Source: Candidatus Zhuqueibacterota bacterium (GTDB taxonomy: Bacteria; Zhuqueibacterota; Zhuqueibacteria; Thermofontimicrobiales; Thiofontviventaceae). Taken from it: a DNA stretch of 44,918 bases. Shown piece by piece: positions 38,730-44,918 of this stretch. Positions within the stretch are counted from its first letter, which is position 1, and each line of letters begins with the position of its first letter. The notes under the pieces were generated by a model, which saw only the letters and a list, made by a program, of their open reading frames with translations, was not told where the DNA came from and ran no database searches. Location: NCBI GenBank assembly GCA_016931935.1, contig JAFGDW010000091.1:1-44918 (forward strand), given 5' to 3'. The position numbers and the translations under genes are program-made.

Positions 38730-39482
38730 ATGCAAATACTTGTGTTTGACATCATAGGTAAATTCGGACATTTCAGGAAATATTATTCAAATTCATCGGC
38801 ATTGTCGTATGGCATTCCACCGCGAACAACGATATGCGGCATGATTGGAGCAATACTTGGATGGCCAAAGGATTCATACTATTCGAAAATGATAACTGAT
38901 GAATGTAAAATTGGCGTTGCCTGTAAAAATCCGATTCGAAAAACCATTCATAAATTGAACTACCTCTATGTTAAGGGGACGAATGATTTAAATGCATCAT
39001 ACGGAAATCCGACTCAGGTGCCGTTTGAAGTAGTTTCAGCGCCCTTTTTAGGAAAGGACAATATTCGATATCGGATTTTCATTTCTCATAATAATGAACT
39101 AATAAATAATGAATTAAAGGAGCGTTTGAGAAAATCCCAATGCGAATTCTCATTAAGTTTAGGTTCCGCTAACTTCATCGCGTCTATCCAATTCATTGCT
39201 GAAATTAGTCCGGAGGTTTACTATGATGGTGAGCAAGCGTTAATATCTTCTGTTGTTCCATTGGAACAAATCAATGATTTTATGTTTGACCTGAATCAGG
39301 AGAAATCCTATTTAATTGAACTGGTGCCGTTTCAATTCAATGAAAAACGGGAATTGACCTGCCAGAAGGAAGTTTTATATTGTGATAGCGGAGAAGGATT
39401 TCAACTAAAACTCCATCAACCTTATTTCAAACTACGCTATCAAAACGATGAATCAGAAAACATTGTATTTATGGAATATTAA
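38730..39482 (+). CDS. cas5: Type I-B Cas5
   Basis: Cas5 of about 250 residues, which caps the 5' handle of the crRNA in Cascade. The N-terminal RAMP-like region reads LVFDIIGKFGHFRKYYSNSSALSYGIPPRTTICGMIGAILGW. The PPRT-x-x-GM-x-GAILG pattern is diagnostic for Cas5. ATG 38730 is preferred because AGGGG is eight bases upstream; an ATG at 38724 would leave only two bases. The stop at 39480-39482 abuts the cas3 start. Confidence 0.93.
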   Translation: MQILVFDIIGKFGHFRKYYSNSSALSYGIPPRTTICGMIGAILGWPKDSYYSKMITDECKIGVACKNPIRKTIHKLNYLYVKGTNDLNASYGNPTQVPFEVVSAPFLGKDNIRYRIFISHNNELINNELKERLRKSQCEFSLSLGSANFIASIQFIAEISPEVYYDGEQALISSVVPLEQINDFMFDLNQEKSYLIELVPFQFNEKRELTCQKEVLYCDSGEGFQLKLHQPYFKLRYQNDESENIVFMEY

Positions 39483-41864
39483 ATGAACATACTATCACAT
39501 TGCGAAAAGAATACTAAAGGTGAATTCGTCTATCAAAAACGCCTAATCGATCATCTTACGAATGTTACAACTAATATTTTAAAACACCTCCAAACCAATA
39601 ATGGTTTTACTATTATTAATTCTACGGATCTTGATACGGTTGCCCATTTACTGGGCAACCTTCATGATCACGGGAAATATCTTTCATATTTCCAGGAATA
39701 TTTGATTGATAAAGTCGAACATACTGATAAAAAAAATCATGCTTTCATTTCTGCCATCACATGCTTCAATTTAATGAAAAAATCAAATATCGTTCAGAAC
39801 GATCCGCGTGGAATAATTAAATACTTTGTTTACTATTGTATTCGCCGGCATCATGGACATCTAAAAAACCTGCTTGATGATAATTTCGATTCTGTCAATA
39901 ATAAAAATAATATTGGCATTCAGAAACAGGATTTGTTGAGTAGAAAGGAAATTGTAAATCCGGAGATGTGGAATCAATTCGAGATAACTGAAGATTTATA
40001 TAATATTCCTTTTGATGATTTAAAAGATATCCCATATTGGTTGCAAGGACGTCTAAAATCAATTGAGCATTATTTCTTTGTGATGTATCTTTTTTCATTG
40101 CTTATCGAAGCTGACAAGCTGGATGCTTCCAATACTGAAGATTATACGCGAAAATCTATTAATCGAAAAACTGTTGATAACTTTTTAATCAGTATAAACG
40201 TTAAAAACAAAATCAATAATGATCGCGAAGAGGTAAAACAAAAAATACTGGATTCACTAAAAAGTATTGATCTATCGGAACCATCAATAATGACGTTGAC
40301 GGCTCCCACTGGAATAGGCAAAACACTCGCGTCTTTAAATTTCGCACTTTATCTCAAAGATAAAATTAGGCGCGAGCAAGGCATTGAGCCTTTCATTATT
40401 TATAGTTTACCTTTTATCAACATAATAGAACAAACGGTATCAGTGTTTGAAAGGGTTTTGGAGCCCGAGCATGTAAAAGTCGTGAAGCATCATCAATATG
40501 CCGACGTTTTCAATTCAGAAAATGAAATTCCCATAGAAAAATTGATAATGCAATTGGAAACCTGGCAAGGTGACCTTGTTGTGACAACGTTTGTCCAGTT
40601 GCTTCATACCATTATCGGCAACCGGAATAGCTTACTCAAAAAATTCCATCGGTTAGCTAATTCAATCATTATACTGGATGAAGTGCAAAATATCGATGTA
40701 AAATACTGGCCTCTTATTGGAGGCGTTTTGTTTTACCTTACAAAATTTTTAAAATCACATATTATCATGATGACTGCAACACAACCTTTAATTTTTGAGA
40801 CAGCACAACATCACCTTTTGCAAAACGAACATATCAATATTATTCCGCTGTTAACTGATTATGAGCGTTATTTCAAAAAACTGGATCGAACCAAACTCGT
40901 TCCGCTTTTAGACCAAACATTGCAAGATGTCGATGATTTTATTGATGTTTTTGATCAATATTGGATGCCGAGTAAATCGTGCATTATTGTTGTGAATACA
41001 ATTGCCAGGTCACAAAATATATTTAATAAATTGCAAGGTCAATATCCCGAGACTGATGTATTTTATTTATCTACTAATATAATACCCAAATGCCGGAAAA
41101 TATTGATATATCAAATCAAGAAAATGTTAAAGCAAAATAAACCGATTATTCTTGTTGCAACTCAATGCGTTGAGGCTGGTGTTGATTTGGATTTTGATAT
41201 GGGATTTCGTGATTTGGGACCGCTTGATTCCATAATTCAGGTTGCAGGCAGAATAAATCGAAATGGTTTAAAGACTCGTCATTCACCGTTATATGTATTT
41301 GAATTTGAATCAGATTCTACGCAAATATATGGCGCAATTCTGCCGAACAGATGCAAGCGAGCATTGCTGGAAATAGAACGTTCAAATATAGAAGAAGAGA
41401 TATATTTAACATTGATTCATAGATATTTTAACCTTATCACAGCACAAGATGGCAAATCGATGCAAGCGTCAATTGAAATATTTGATGCAATGAAAAAATT
41501 AAGATTTACAAAGTTAAAAAATGAGACAGAGAAAAGTGTATCCGATTTTCAACTGATCGAGCATAAATCCGGCTATACCGATGTTTTTGTCTGTATCAAC
41601 AAAACAGCAGAACGCTTTTTAGATCATTTTAAAAATCGCTATTTAGCAGAAGATGACCGAAGCAAACGGCAATTGGAATACGTAAAAATTAAGAAAAATT
41701 TCAATCGGCATATCATTTCAATTCCTTCTAAAAAAGCAGTTGAATTGCAAAATTACAGACTTTTTGATGATATGTATTATATCCCAAGAAACAAGATCGA
41801 ACAATATTATGATTTTGACTCCGGGTATATACGCGATATTGATGTAAATTCTTTAATCTTTTAA
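39483..41864 (+). CDS. cas3: Cas3 helicase-nuclease (HD + SF2 helicase)
   Basis: Signature type I effector of 793 residues that unwinds and degrades target DNA. An N-terminal HD nuclease domain (about 1-230) shows His 24 (LIDHLTNV), the His-Asp pair in LLGNLHDHGKYLSYFQ (61-62) and RRHHGHL. The SF2 helicase follows, with Walker A TAPTGIGKT (about 274), the DEVQ box in IILDEVQNID (about 399), motif III MTATQP, motif V VATQCVEAGVDLDFD and motif VI IQVAGRINRNG (about 585). All key residues appear present, so the enzyme is probably active. The ATG directly follows the cas5 stop with no gap, so translation is likely coupled. HD and helicase are fused in the usual order. Confidence 0.95.
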   Translation: MNILSHCEKNTKGEFVYQKRLIDHLTNVTTNILKHLQTNNGFTIINSTDLDTVAHLLGNLHDHGKYLSYFQEYLIDKVEHTDKKNHAFISAITCFNLMKKSNIVQNDPRGIIKYFVYYCIRRHHGHLKNLLDDNFDSVNNKNNIGIQKQDLLSRKEIVNPEMWNQFEITEDLYNIPFDDLKDIPYWLQGRLKSIEHYFFVMYLFSLLIEADKLDASNTEDYTRKSINRKTVDNFLISINVKNKINNDREEVKQKILDSLKSIDLSEPSIMTLTAPTGIGKTLASLNFALYLKDKIRREQGIEPFIIYSLPFINIIEQTVSVFERVLEPEHVKVVKHHQYADVFNSENEIPIEKLIMQLETWQGDLVVTTFVQLLHTIIGNRNSLLKKFHRLANSIIILDEVQNIDVKYWPLIGGVLFYLTKFLKSHIIMMTATQPLIFETAQHHLLQNEHINIIPLLTDYERYFKKLDRTKLVPLLDQTLQDVDDFIDVFDQYWMPSKSCIIVVNTIARSQNIFNKLQGQYPETDVFYLSTNIIPKCRKILIYQIKKMLKQNKPIILVATQCVEAGVDLDFDMGFRDLGPLDSIIQVAGRINRNGLKTRHSPLYVFEFESDSTQIYGAILPNRCKRALLEIERSNIEEEIYLTLIHRYFNLITAQDGKSMQASIEIFDAMKKLRFTKLKNETEKSVSDFQLIEHKSGYTDVFVCINKTAERFLDHFKNRYLAEDDRSKRQLEYVKIKKNFNRHIISIPSKKAVELQNYRLFDDMYYIPRNKIEQYYDFDSGYIRDIDVNSLIF

Positions 41865-41877
41865 TAAGGAACAGATC

Positions 41878-42543
41878 ATGCCGAAAATCCGAACTTTTAC
41901 GATGACAATTGGTGATGAACCATTTCAAAGCCAGGATACTCCCAAAATACGTGGATTCTTCGCATCAAAATTCTCCGAATATGTTGAAATGCATCATCAT
42001 TTTGGAGATGATAAATTTGTGTATCGGTATCCACTCATACAATATAAGGTTATAAATCATGCACCGATTATCCTGGGTATTGAGAAAGGTGTCGAAATCC
42101 TACAGCGAATATTTAATCAAGTCACTGAACTTCGGATTGGAGAAACTATTATCCCAATCCGCGAAAAAAAAATTGTTCAAAAAGAAGAATTATTCGGGAT
42201 TTCCGAAGACTTGCATTTTTATCGTTTTATTACTCCATGGATGGCGCTAAATCAACGGAATTACAATTCGTATCAGAATAACGATTCAAAAAAGAGAGCA
42301 GTACTTTTACAAAAAATACTCATTGGTAATTTGTTATCCATGTCAAAATCCCTTGACTATACAGTGAATGAAAAAATACTTGTTTCAACTCAAACTCAAT
42401 TAAAGCGTGCAAAATTAAAAGGCAATGAAATGAACGGATTTACTGGTTCTTTTGTCACAAATTTCAATATTCCTGATTATTTCGGTTTGGGAAAATCGGT
42501 ATCACGTGGTTTTGGAACTATCCAGAAAATGGTCAACACATAA
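41878..42543 (+). CDS. cas6: Cas6 crRNA-processing endoribonuclease
   Basis: Cas6-type RAMP ribonuclease of 221 residues that cuts pre-crRNA within the repeats. The N-terminal part contains MHHHFGDDKFVYRYPLIQYK, a conserved block of I-B/III Cas6 proteins. The C-terminal glycine-rich loop GLGKSVSRGFGTIQK (about 203-217) is the hallmark of the family. The candidate catalytic His is in the HHH cluster, not assigned. It lies 13 bp after cas3, with AAGGA before the ATG. Position after cas3 rather than at the start of the operon is less common but known. Confidence 0.85.
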   Translation: MPKIRTFTMTIGDEPFQSQDTPKIRGFFASKFSEYVEMHHHFGDDKFVYRYPLIQYKVINHAPIILGIEKGVEILQRIFNQVTELRIGETIIPIREKKIVQKEELFGISEDLHFYRFITPWMALNQRNYNSYQNNDSKKRAVLLQKILIGNLLSMSKSLDYTVNEKILVSTQTQLKRAKLKGNEMNGFTGSFVTNFNIPDYFGLGKSVSRGFGTIQKMVNT

Positions 42544-42581
42544 AACAACATGTATTTAAATAGTAATTGTGGAAAAGCAAG

Positions 42582-42614
42582 AGCGATTGCATCTCTCAAA
42601 GCGATGCCATCGCT
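42582..42614. repeat. 33-bp palindromic repeat, copy 1
   Basis: A 33-base unit ending in the perfect palindrome AGCGATGCCATCGCT. Copy 2 at 43536-43568 differs at three positions, in the same orientation. The two copies lie on either side of the toxin-antitoxin pair. The 954-base period and the lack of other copies rule out a CRISPR array. Confidence 0.85.
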
Positions 42615-42679
42615 TATCTGCCGAAGTACGTACGCGTGTGTTCAAGCAGCGTTCATTACTGTTCGTTTAGAAATTTTTC

Positions 42680-42739
42680 ATGCCACCCATCATCAACAGC
42701 TTTGGCGTTTACTGAGATATCGGTGACAATGTGCGCAGC
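42680..42739 (+). pseudogene. Decayed 5' end of a cas1-like gene
   Basis: From ATG 42680 the frame reads MPPIINSFGVY, then a stop, then DIGDNV. The intact cas1 begins MQLVINTYGTY and continues to KVGDCF. Of the first 33 bases, 23 match cas1. Both are preceded by TTTC and lie 50-70 bases after a copy of the 33-bp repeat. This suggests a duplicated and decayed cas1 start. The match is short, so the call is tentative. Confidence 0.45.
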
Positions 42740-42798
42740 CAATCCAACTCGATACGAGATGGAAATTCCAATTGCATCTTGTAAGAAATAAACATATA

Positions 42799-42828
42799 TT
42801 GTATAACAAATAACATTTTGTTATACAA
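42799..42828 (+). promoter_or_regulatory. Probable operator of the toxin-antitoxin operon
   Basis: A perfect 12-bp inverted repeat, TTGTATAACAAA / TTTGTTATACAA, with a six-base spacer. It ends two bases before the AAGGAG ribosome-binding site of the antitoxin gene. AbrB-fold antitoxins usually bind such palindromes to repress their own operon. Confidence 0.8.
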
Positions 42829-42844
42829 ACAAGGAGAGCGAAAG

Positions 42845-43120
42845 ATGTTATCAGCAACTATTTCCAGCAAGGGGGCAGTGGTTATCCCGAAAGAAATCCG
42901 AAAGAAATATGCAATCGAAGCAGGGAAAAAGGTTTTCTTTATTGAGAACGAAAACGGGGTTGAATTACGATCGTTATCCGGTGATCCTGTGAACGCATTA
43001 CGGGGTTCAATGAAAACAGATAAATCGGCGCTTGAATTGTTACATGAAAGCAGAGTGCAGGATACCGACCATGAAGCATCGTTGGAACAGTATGCGAAAG
43101 GTCTGAAAAATGAAAAATAA
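42845..43120 (+). CDS. AbrB/MazE-fold antitoxin
   Basis: A 91-residue antitoxin with an N-terminal SpoVT/AbrB swapped-hairpin DNA-binding domain (SATISSKGAVVIPKEIRKKYAIEAGKKVFF, about 3-32). The C-terminal tail (KTDKSALELLHESR, about 56-69) should wrap around the toxin. The start ATG 42845 has AAGGAG eight bases upstream; an in-frame ATG at 42818 lies inside the operator. It overlaps the PIN gene by 11 bases, the usual order for VapBC-type modules. It probably represses its own operon through the palindrome at 42799-42828. Confidence 0.9.
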   Translation: MLSATISSKGAVVIPKEIRKKYAIEAGKKVFFIENENGVELRSLSGDPVNALRGSMKTDKSALELLHESRVQDTDHEASLEQYAKGLKNEK

Positions 43121-43523
43121 TGCTGTTGTTCTCGATTCTTTCGCCATCATCGGATTCTTGAAAAATGAGCCGAGCGCTGACATAATTCAAACAATTCTCC
43201 ATAATGCCAATGATAGCAATCAGCAACTTTATATGAATACTATTAATTTCGGAGAAGTTATTTATACATGTTTACGGCAACAGGGAATCGCCTACGCGCA
43301 ACTGGTGGAATCAGAAATGCTTCAACTGCCTGTTAACTACGTTGAAAATGACTGGCCGCTTGTCAAGAAAGCGGCATTTATCAAATGGAATACGCCAATT
43401 TCATATGCAAATTGTTTTGTCGCAGCCACGGCTCAACAGTTCGCTGCAAAAATTGTGACCGGAGATCCGGAATTTAAAAAACTGGAACATGCATTCGAAA
43501 TTGAATGGCTGCCGCAACGGTAA
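43110..43523 (+). CDS. PIN-domain toxin (VapC-like)
   Basis: A 137-residue PIN-domain ribonuclease, expected to cut tRNA, rRNA or mRNA when freed from the antitoxin. Acidic residues visible are Asp 9 (VVLDSFAIIGFL), Glu 49 (NFGEVIYTC) and Asp 119 (IVTGDPEF). At the place of the third usual acid (normally ADA/ADC in the helix before AATA), the sequence has Asn 101 (SYANCFVAATA), so activity may be reduced or supported by other residues. It overlaps the antitoxin gene by 11 bases and lies between cas6 and cas1, probably as a stabilising module or a passenger. Confidence 0.9.
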   Translation: MKNNAVVLDSFAIIGFLKNEPSADIIQTILHNANDSNQQLYMNTINFGEVIYTCLRQQGIAYAQLVESEMLQLPVNYVENDWPLVKKAAFIKWNTPISYANCFVAATAQQFAAKIVTGDPEFKKLEHAFEIEWLPQR

Positions 43524-43535
43524 ATAGAAAATATA

Positions 43536-43568
43536 AGCGATAGCATCACTGAAAGCGATGCCATCGCT
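43536..43568. repeat. 33-bp palindromic repeat, copy 2
   Basis: 30 of 33 bases identical to 42582-42614, same orientation, including the palindrome AGCGATGCCATCGCT. It lies 13 bases after the PIN stop and 52 bases before cas1. Confidence 0.85.
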
Positions 43569-43620
43569 GGTACTTGTATAATAATGGCAACTCAATCATT
43601 TAAAAATCGGAAACCATTTC

Positions 43621-44610
43621 ATGCAACTTGTCATCAACACCTACGGCACCTACCTGCACAAAGTTGGCGATTGTTTTGAAGTAAAGGTCAACGACCAAAA
43701 GCAGCAGGTGTCGGTACACAAAATCGATTCCATTATGGTGACCACCGGGGCGAGCCTGTCCACAGATGCGATTGAGCTGGCGATGCAGCACAATATCGAT
43801 CTGGTGTTTCTCGATGGCTTTGGCAACCCGTATGCCCGGGTGTGGCAATCCAAACTGGGTTCCACAACGCTGATTCGCCGTAAACAACTGGAGCTGGCTG
43901 AAACTGAACAAGGTCTGGCATTGGTAATCGGCTGGATAAAACAAAAACTGGATAACCAAATGGAATTTTTGCAGGAACTGGCCCGGCACCGGGAACCCCA
44001 GCAGGATTACCTTTCCGAATGCTGTAATAAAATAGCAACATCCGGACAGAAATTAGACACATTAAATGGCACGATCGAAGACAAACGGCATGATATTTTG
44101 GGAATTGAAGGCAGCAGCGGCCGCACCTATTTTACGGCGTTATCAGAACTGATTCCCAAACGATTTCAGTTTAACGGGCGCAGCCGCCAGCCCGCTAAAG
44201 ATGAGTTTAACGCGATGCTGAATTATTCGTATGGCATTCTTTACAGCCTGGTAGAGAAGGCCTGCATTATTGCCGGGCTCGATCCGTATGTAGGATTTCT
44301 GCACACCGATAATTACAACAAAATGTCGCTGGTGTTTGACTTAATTGAACCCTATCGCGCTATCGGCGATCAGACGGTGTTCTACCTGTTCAGCAAACGC
44401 CAGGTAAAAAAAGAATATTTCGATGAGATAAAAAATGGGATGACACTTAATAAAGAGGGCAAACAGGTACTGATTGCCGCCTTTAATGAACGCATGGAAA
44501 AACGCATCCGATATAAGGGACGTAACATTCAACAGAAAGATGTCATTCAGTTCGATTGTCATAAATTGGCGAATCAGTTGATTGGCAAAAAACAAAGGAA
44601 GCGCGAGTAA
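43621..44610 (+). CDS. cas1: Cas1 CRISPR integrase
   Basis: Spacer-integration endonuclease of 329 residues. The N-terminal beta domain (MQLVINTYGTYLHKVGD) is followed by the helical catalytic domain. The metal-binding triad fits Glu 163 (GIEGSSGRTYF), His 228 (YVGFLHTDNYNK) and Glu 243 (DLIEPYR), so it appears intact. The sequence is of the type I-B kind. Base composition looks GC-richer than in cas8b-cas6, hinting at a different history. No cas4 precedes it and no cas2 follows within the 308 bp to the window edge. The ribosome-binding site is weak (CGGAAA). It lies 97 bp after the PIN gene. Confidence 0.95.
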   Translation: MQLVINTYGTYLHKVGDCFEVKVNDQKQQVSVHKIDSIMVTTGASLSTDAIELAMQHNIDLVFLDGFGNPYARVWQSKLGSTTLIRRKQLELAETEQGLALVIGWIKQKLDNQMEFLQELARHREPQQDYLSECCNKIATSGQKLDTLNGTIEDKRHDILGIEGSSGRTYFTALSELIPKRFQFNGRSRQPAKDEFNAMLNYSYGILYSLVEKACIIAGLDPYVGFLHTDNYNKMSLVFDLIEPYRAIGDQTVFYLFSKRQVKKEYFDEIKNGMTLNKEGKQVLIAAFNERMEKRIRYKGRNIQQKDVIQFDCHKLANQLIGKKQRKRE

Positions 44611-44710
44611 CGGTGAAAGCGATAAAAGTTGCTGTCTACACTGTTTTATTCTCCGTTATAATTCTGGTTAAAACTGTAAAACATAACTTACAATTTATCC
44701 GGATTATTGC

Positions 44711-44767
44711 TAATTCGTGTCTGTCCGGGAAAGTACGATAAGCTTCCAGCTTGTCGTAATTTCGTAT
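44711..44767. repeat. Dispersed palindromic repeat, copy 2 (inverted)
   Basis: Reverse complement of 29221-29277 with 55 of 57 bases identical. It contains GTCTGTCCGG and the hairpin AAGCTTCCAGCTT. Only this end of the element is seen; the bases after 44767 do not match copy 1. It lies 100 bp after the cas1 stop, in a stretch where cas2 would be expected. Confidence 0.88.
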
Positions 44768-44825
44768 CCACTCAAAAAAGGATGGTAGTAACTAAAATTG
44801 AAATCAAATAGCTTCTCAAAATTTT

Positions 44826-44893
44826 GCAGAGTGCAGAGCGCAAAGAGCATAGCAAAAGCACAAATCTATCGCTATGCTCCATGCACTATGCAC
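44826..44893. repeat. GCATAG-type inverted repeat
   Basis: Left arm AGAGCATAGC region (44826-44853) and right arm GCTATGCTCCATGCACTATG (44871-44890) form an imperfect hairpin made of GCATAG-like units, similar to the short repeat at 34696-34724. The element may continue past the window edge. Confidence 0.55.
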
Positions 44894-44918
44894 GTTGCAT
44901 GTATAGCTTTACCATCCA

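Noticed and set aside
42582..43568. 33-bp repeats considered as a CRISPR array
   Set aside because: Only two copies, 954 bases apart, with genes between them; no spacer-sized intervals and no similarity to type I-B repeats.
44613..44740. GTG-started frame right after cas1 considered as cas2
   Set aside because: The start (VKAIKVAVYTV) lacks the conserved YD of Cas2 and runs into the dispersed repeat at 44711; no further Cas2 signature.

Overview
The window looks like chromosomal DNA of a Gram-negative (diderm) bacterium, probably in the FCB assemblage (a Calditrichota/KSB1/Ignavibacteria-like lineage rather than Bacteroidetes proper). Supporting signs are a TonB-dependent receptor with STN and carboxypeptidase-like domains, ECF sigma/FecR pairs, many lipobox lipoproteins, a Lol transporter and an octaheme cytochrome c. 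Two near-perfect TTGACA-N17-TATATT promoters fit a standard sigma-70 better than the Bacteroidetes -7 consensus. The taxonomic assignment is inference; no rRNA or tRNA gene was seen.

Layout. 1-7.3 kb (minus strand): TonB receptor, FecR anti-sigma factor and ECF sigma factor, then an SSAT-like acetyltransferase and a second sigma/FecR pair without a receptor. 7.6-10 kb: a small lipoprotein, a gene-poor stretch with a MITE-like palindromic element, and a protein ending in the ICASCKKIRDDKGYW zinc-ribbon-like module. 10.3-16.7 kb: carbohydrate genes (CE2-type SGNH esterase, sugar isomerase/epimerase, aldose 1-epimerase lipoprotein, GH78-type alpha-L-rhamnosidase). 17-21.3 kb: octaheme cytochrome c lipoprotein and a convergent S9 peptidase lipoprotein, each with a clear terminator. 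21.3-22.4 kb: noncoding DNA bounded by perfect 22-bp inverted repeats. 22.4-32.9 kb: a co-directional housekeeping run: SpoIID-domain protein, prfB (with the classic +1 programmed frameshift), alr, lysS, lolC, lolD, clpC.

33-44.6 kb is a CRISPR-Cas type I-B locus: WYL-domain regulator, a divergent small Phd-like gene, then cas8b-cas7-cas5-cas3-cas6 with overlapping or abutting reading frames, an AbrB/PIN toxin-antitoxin pair, and cas1. The toxin-antitoxin pair sits where cas4 is often found. It lies between two copies of a 33-bp palindromic repeat, with a decayed cas1-like 5' end beside the first copy. No cas4, cas2 or CRISPR array is visible, and dispersed palindromic repeats begin about 100 bp after cas1. 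The effector genes look AT-richer than cas1 and the WYL gene.

The most interesting observations are the remodelled cas6/cas1 junction, the dispersed palindromic repeats that recur at both ends and at operon boundaries, the loss of the expected catalytic Glu in the SpoIID protein, and a strong promoter more than 600 bp upstream of the WYL regulator with no convincing gene in between.
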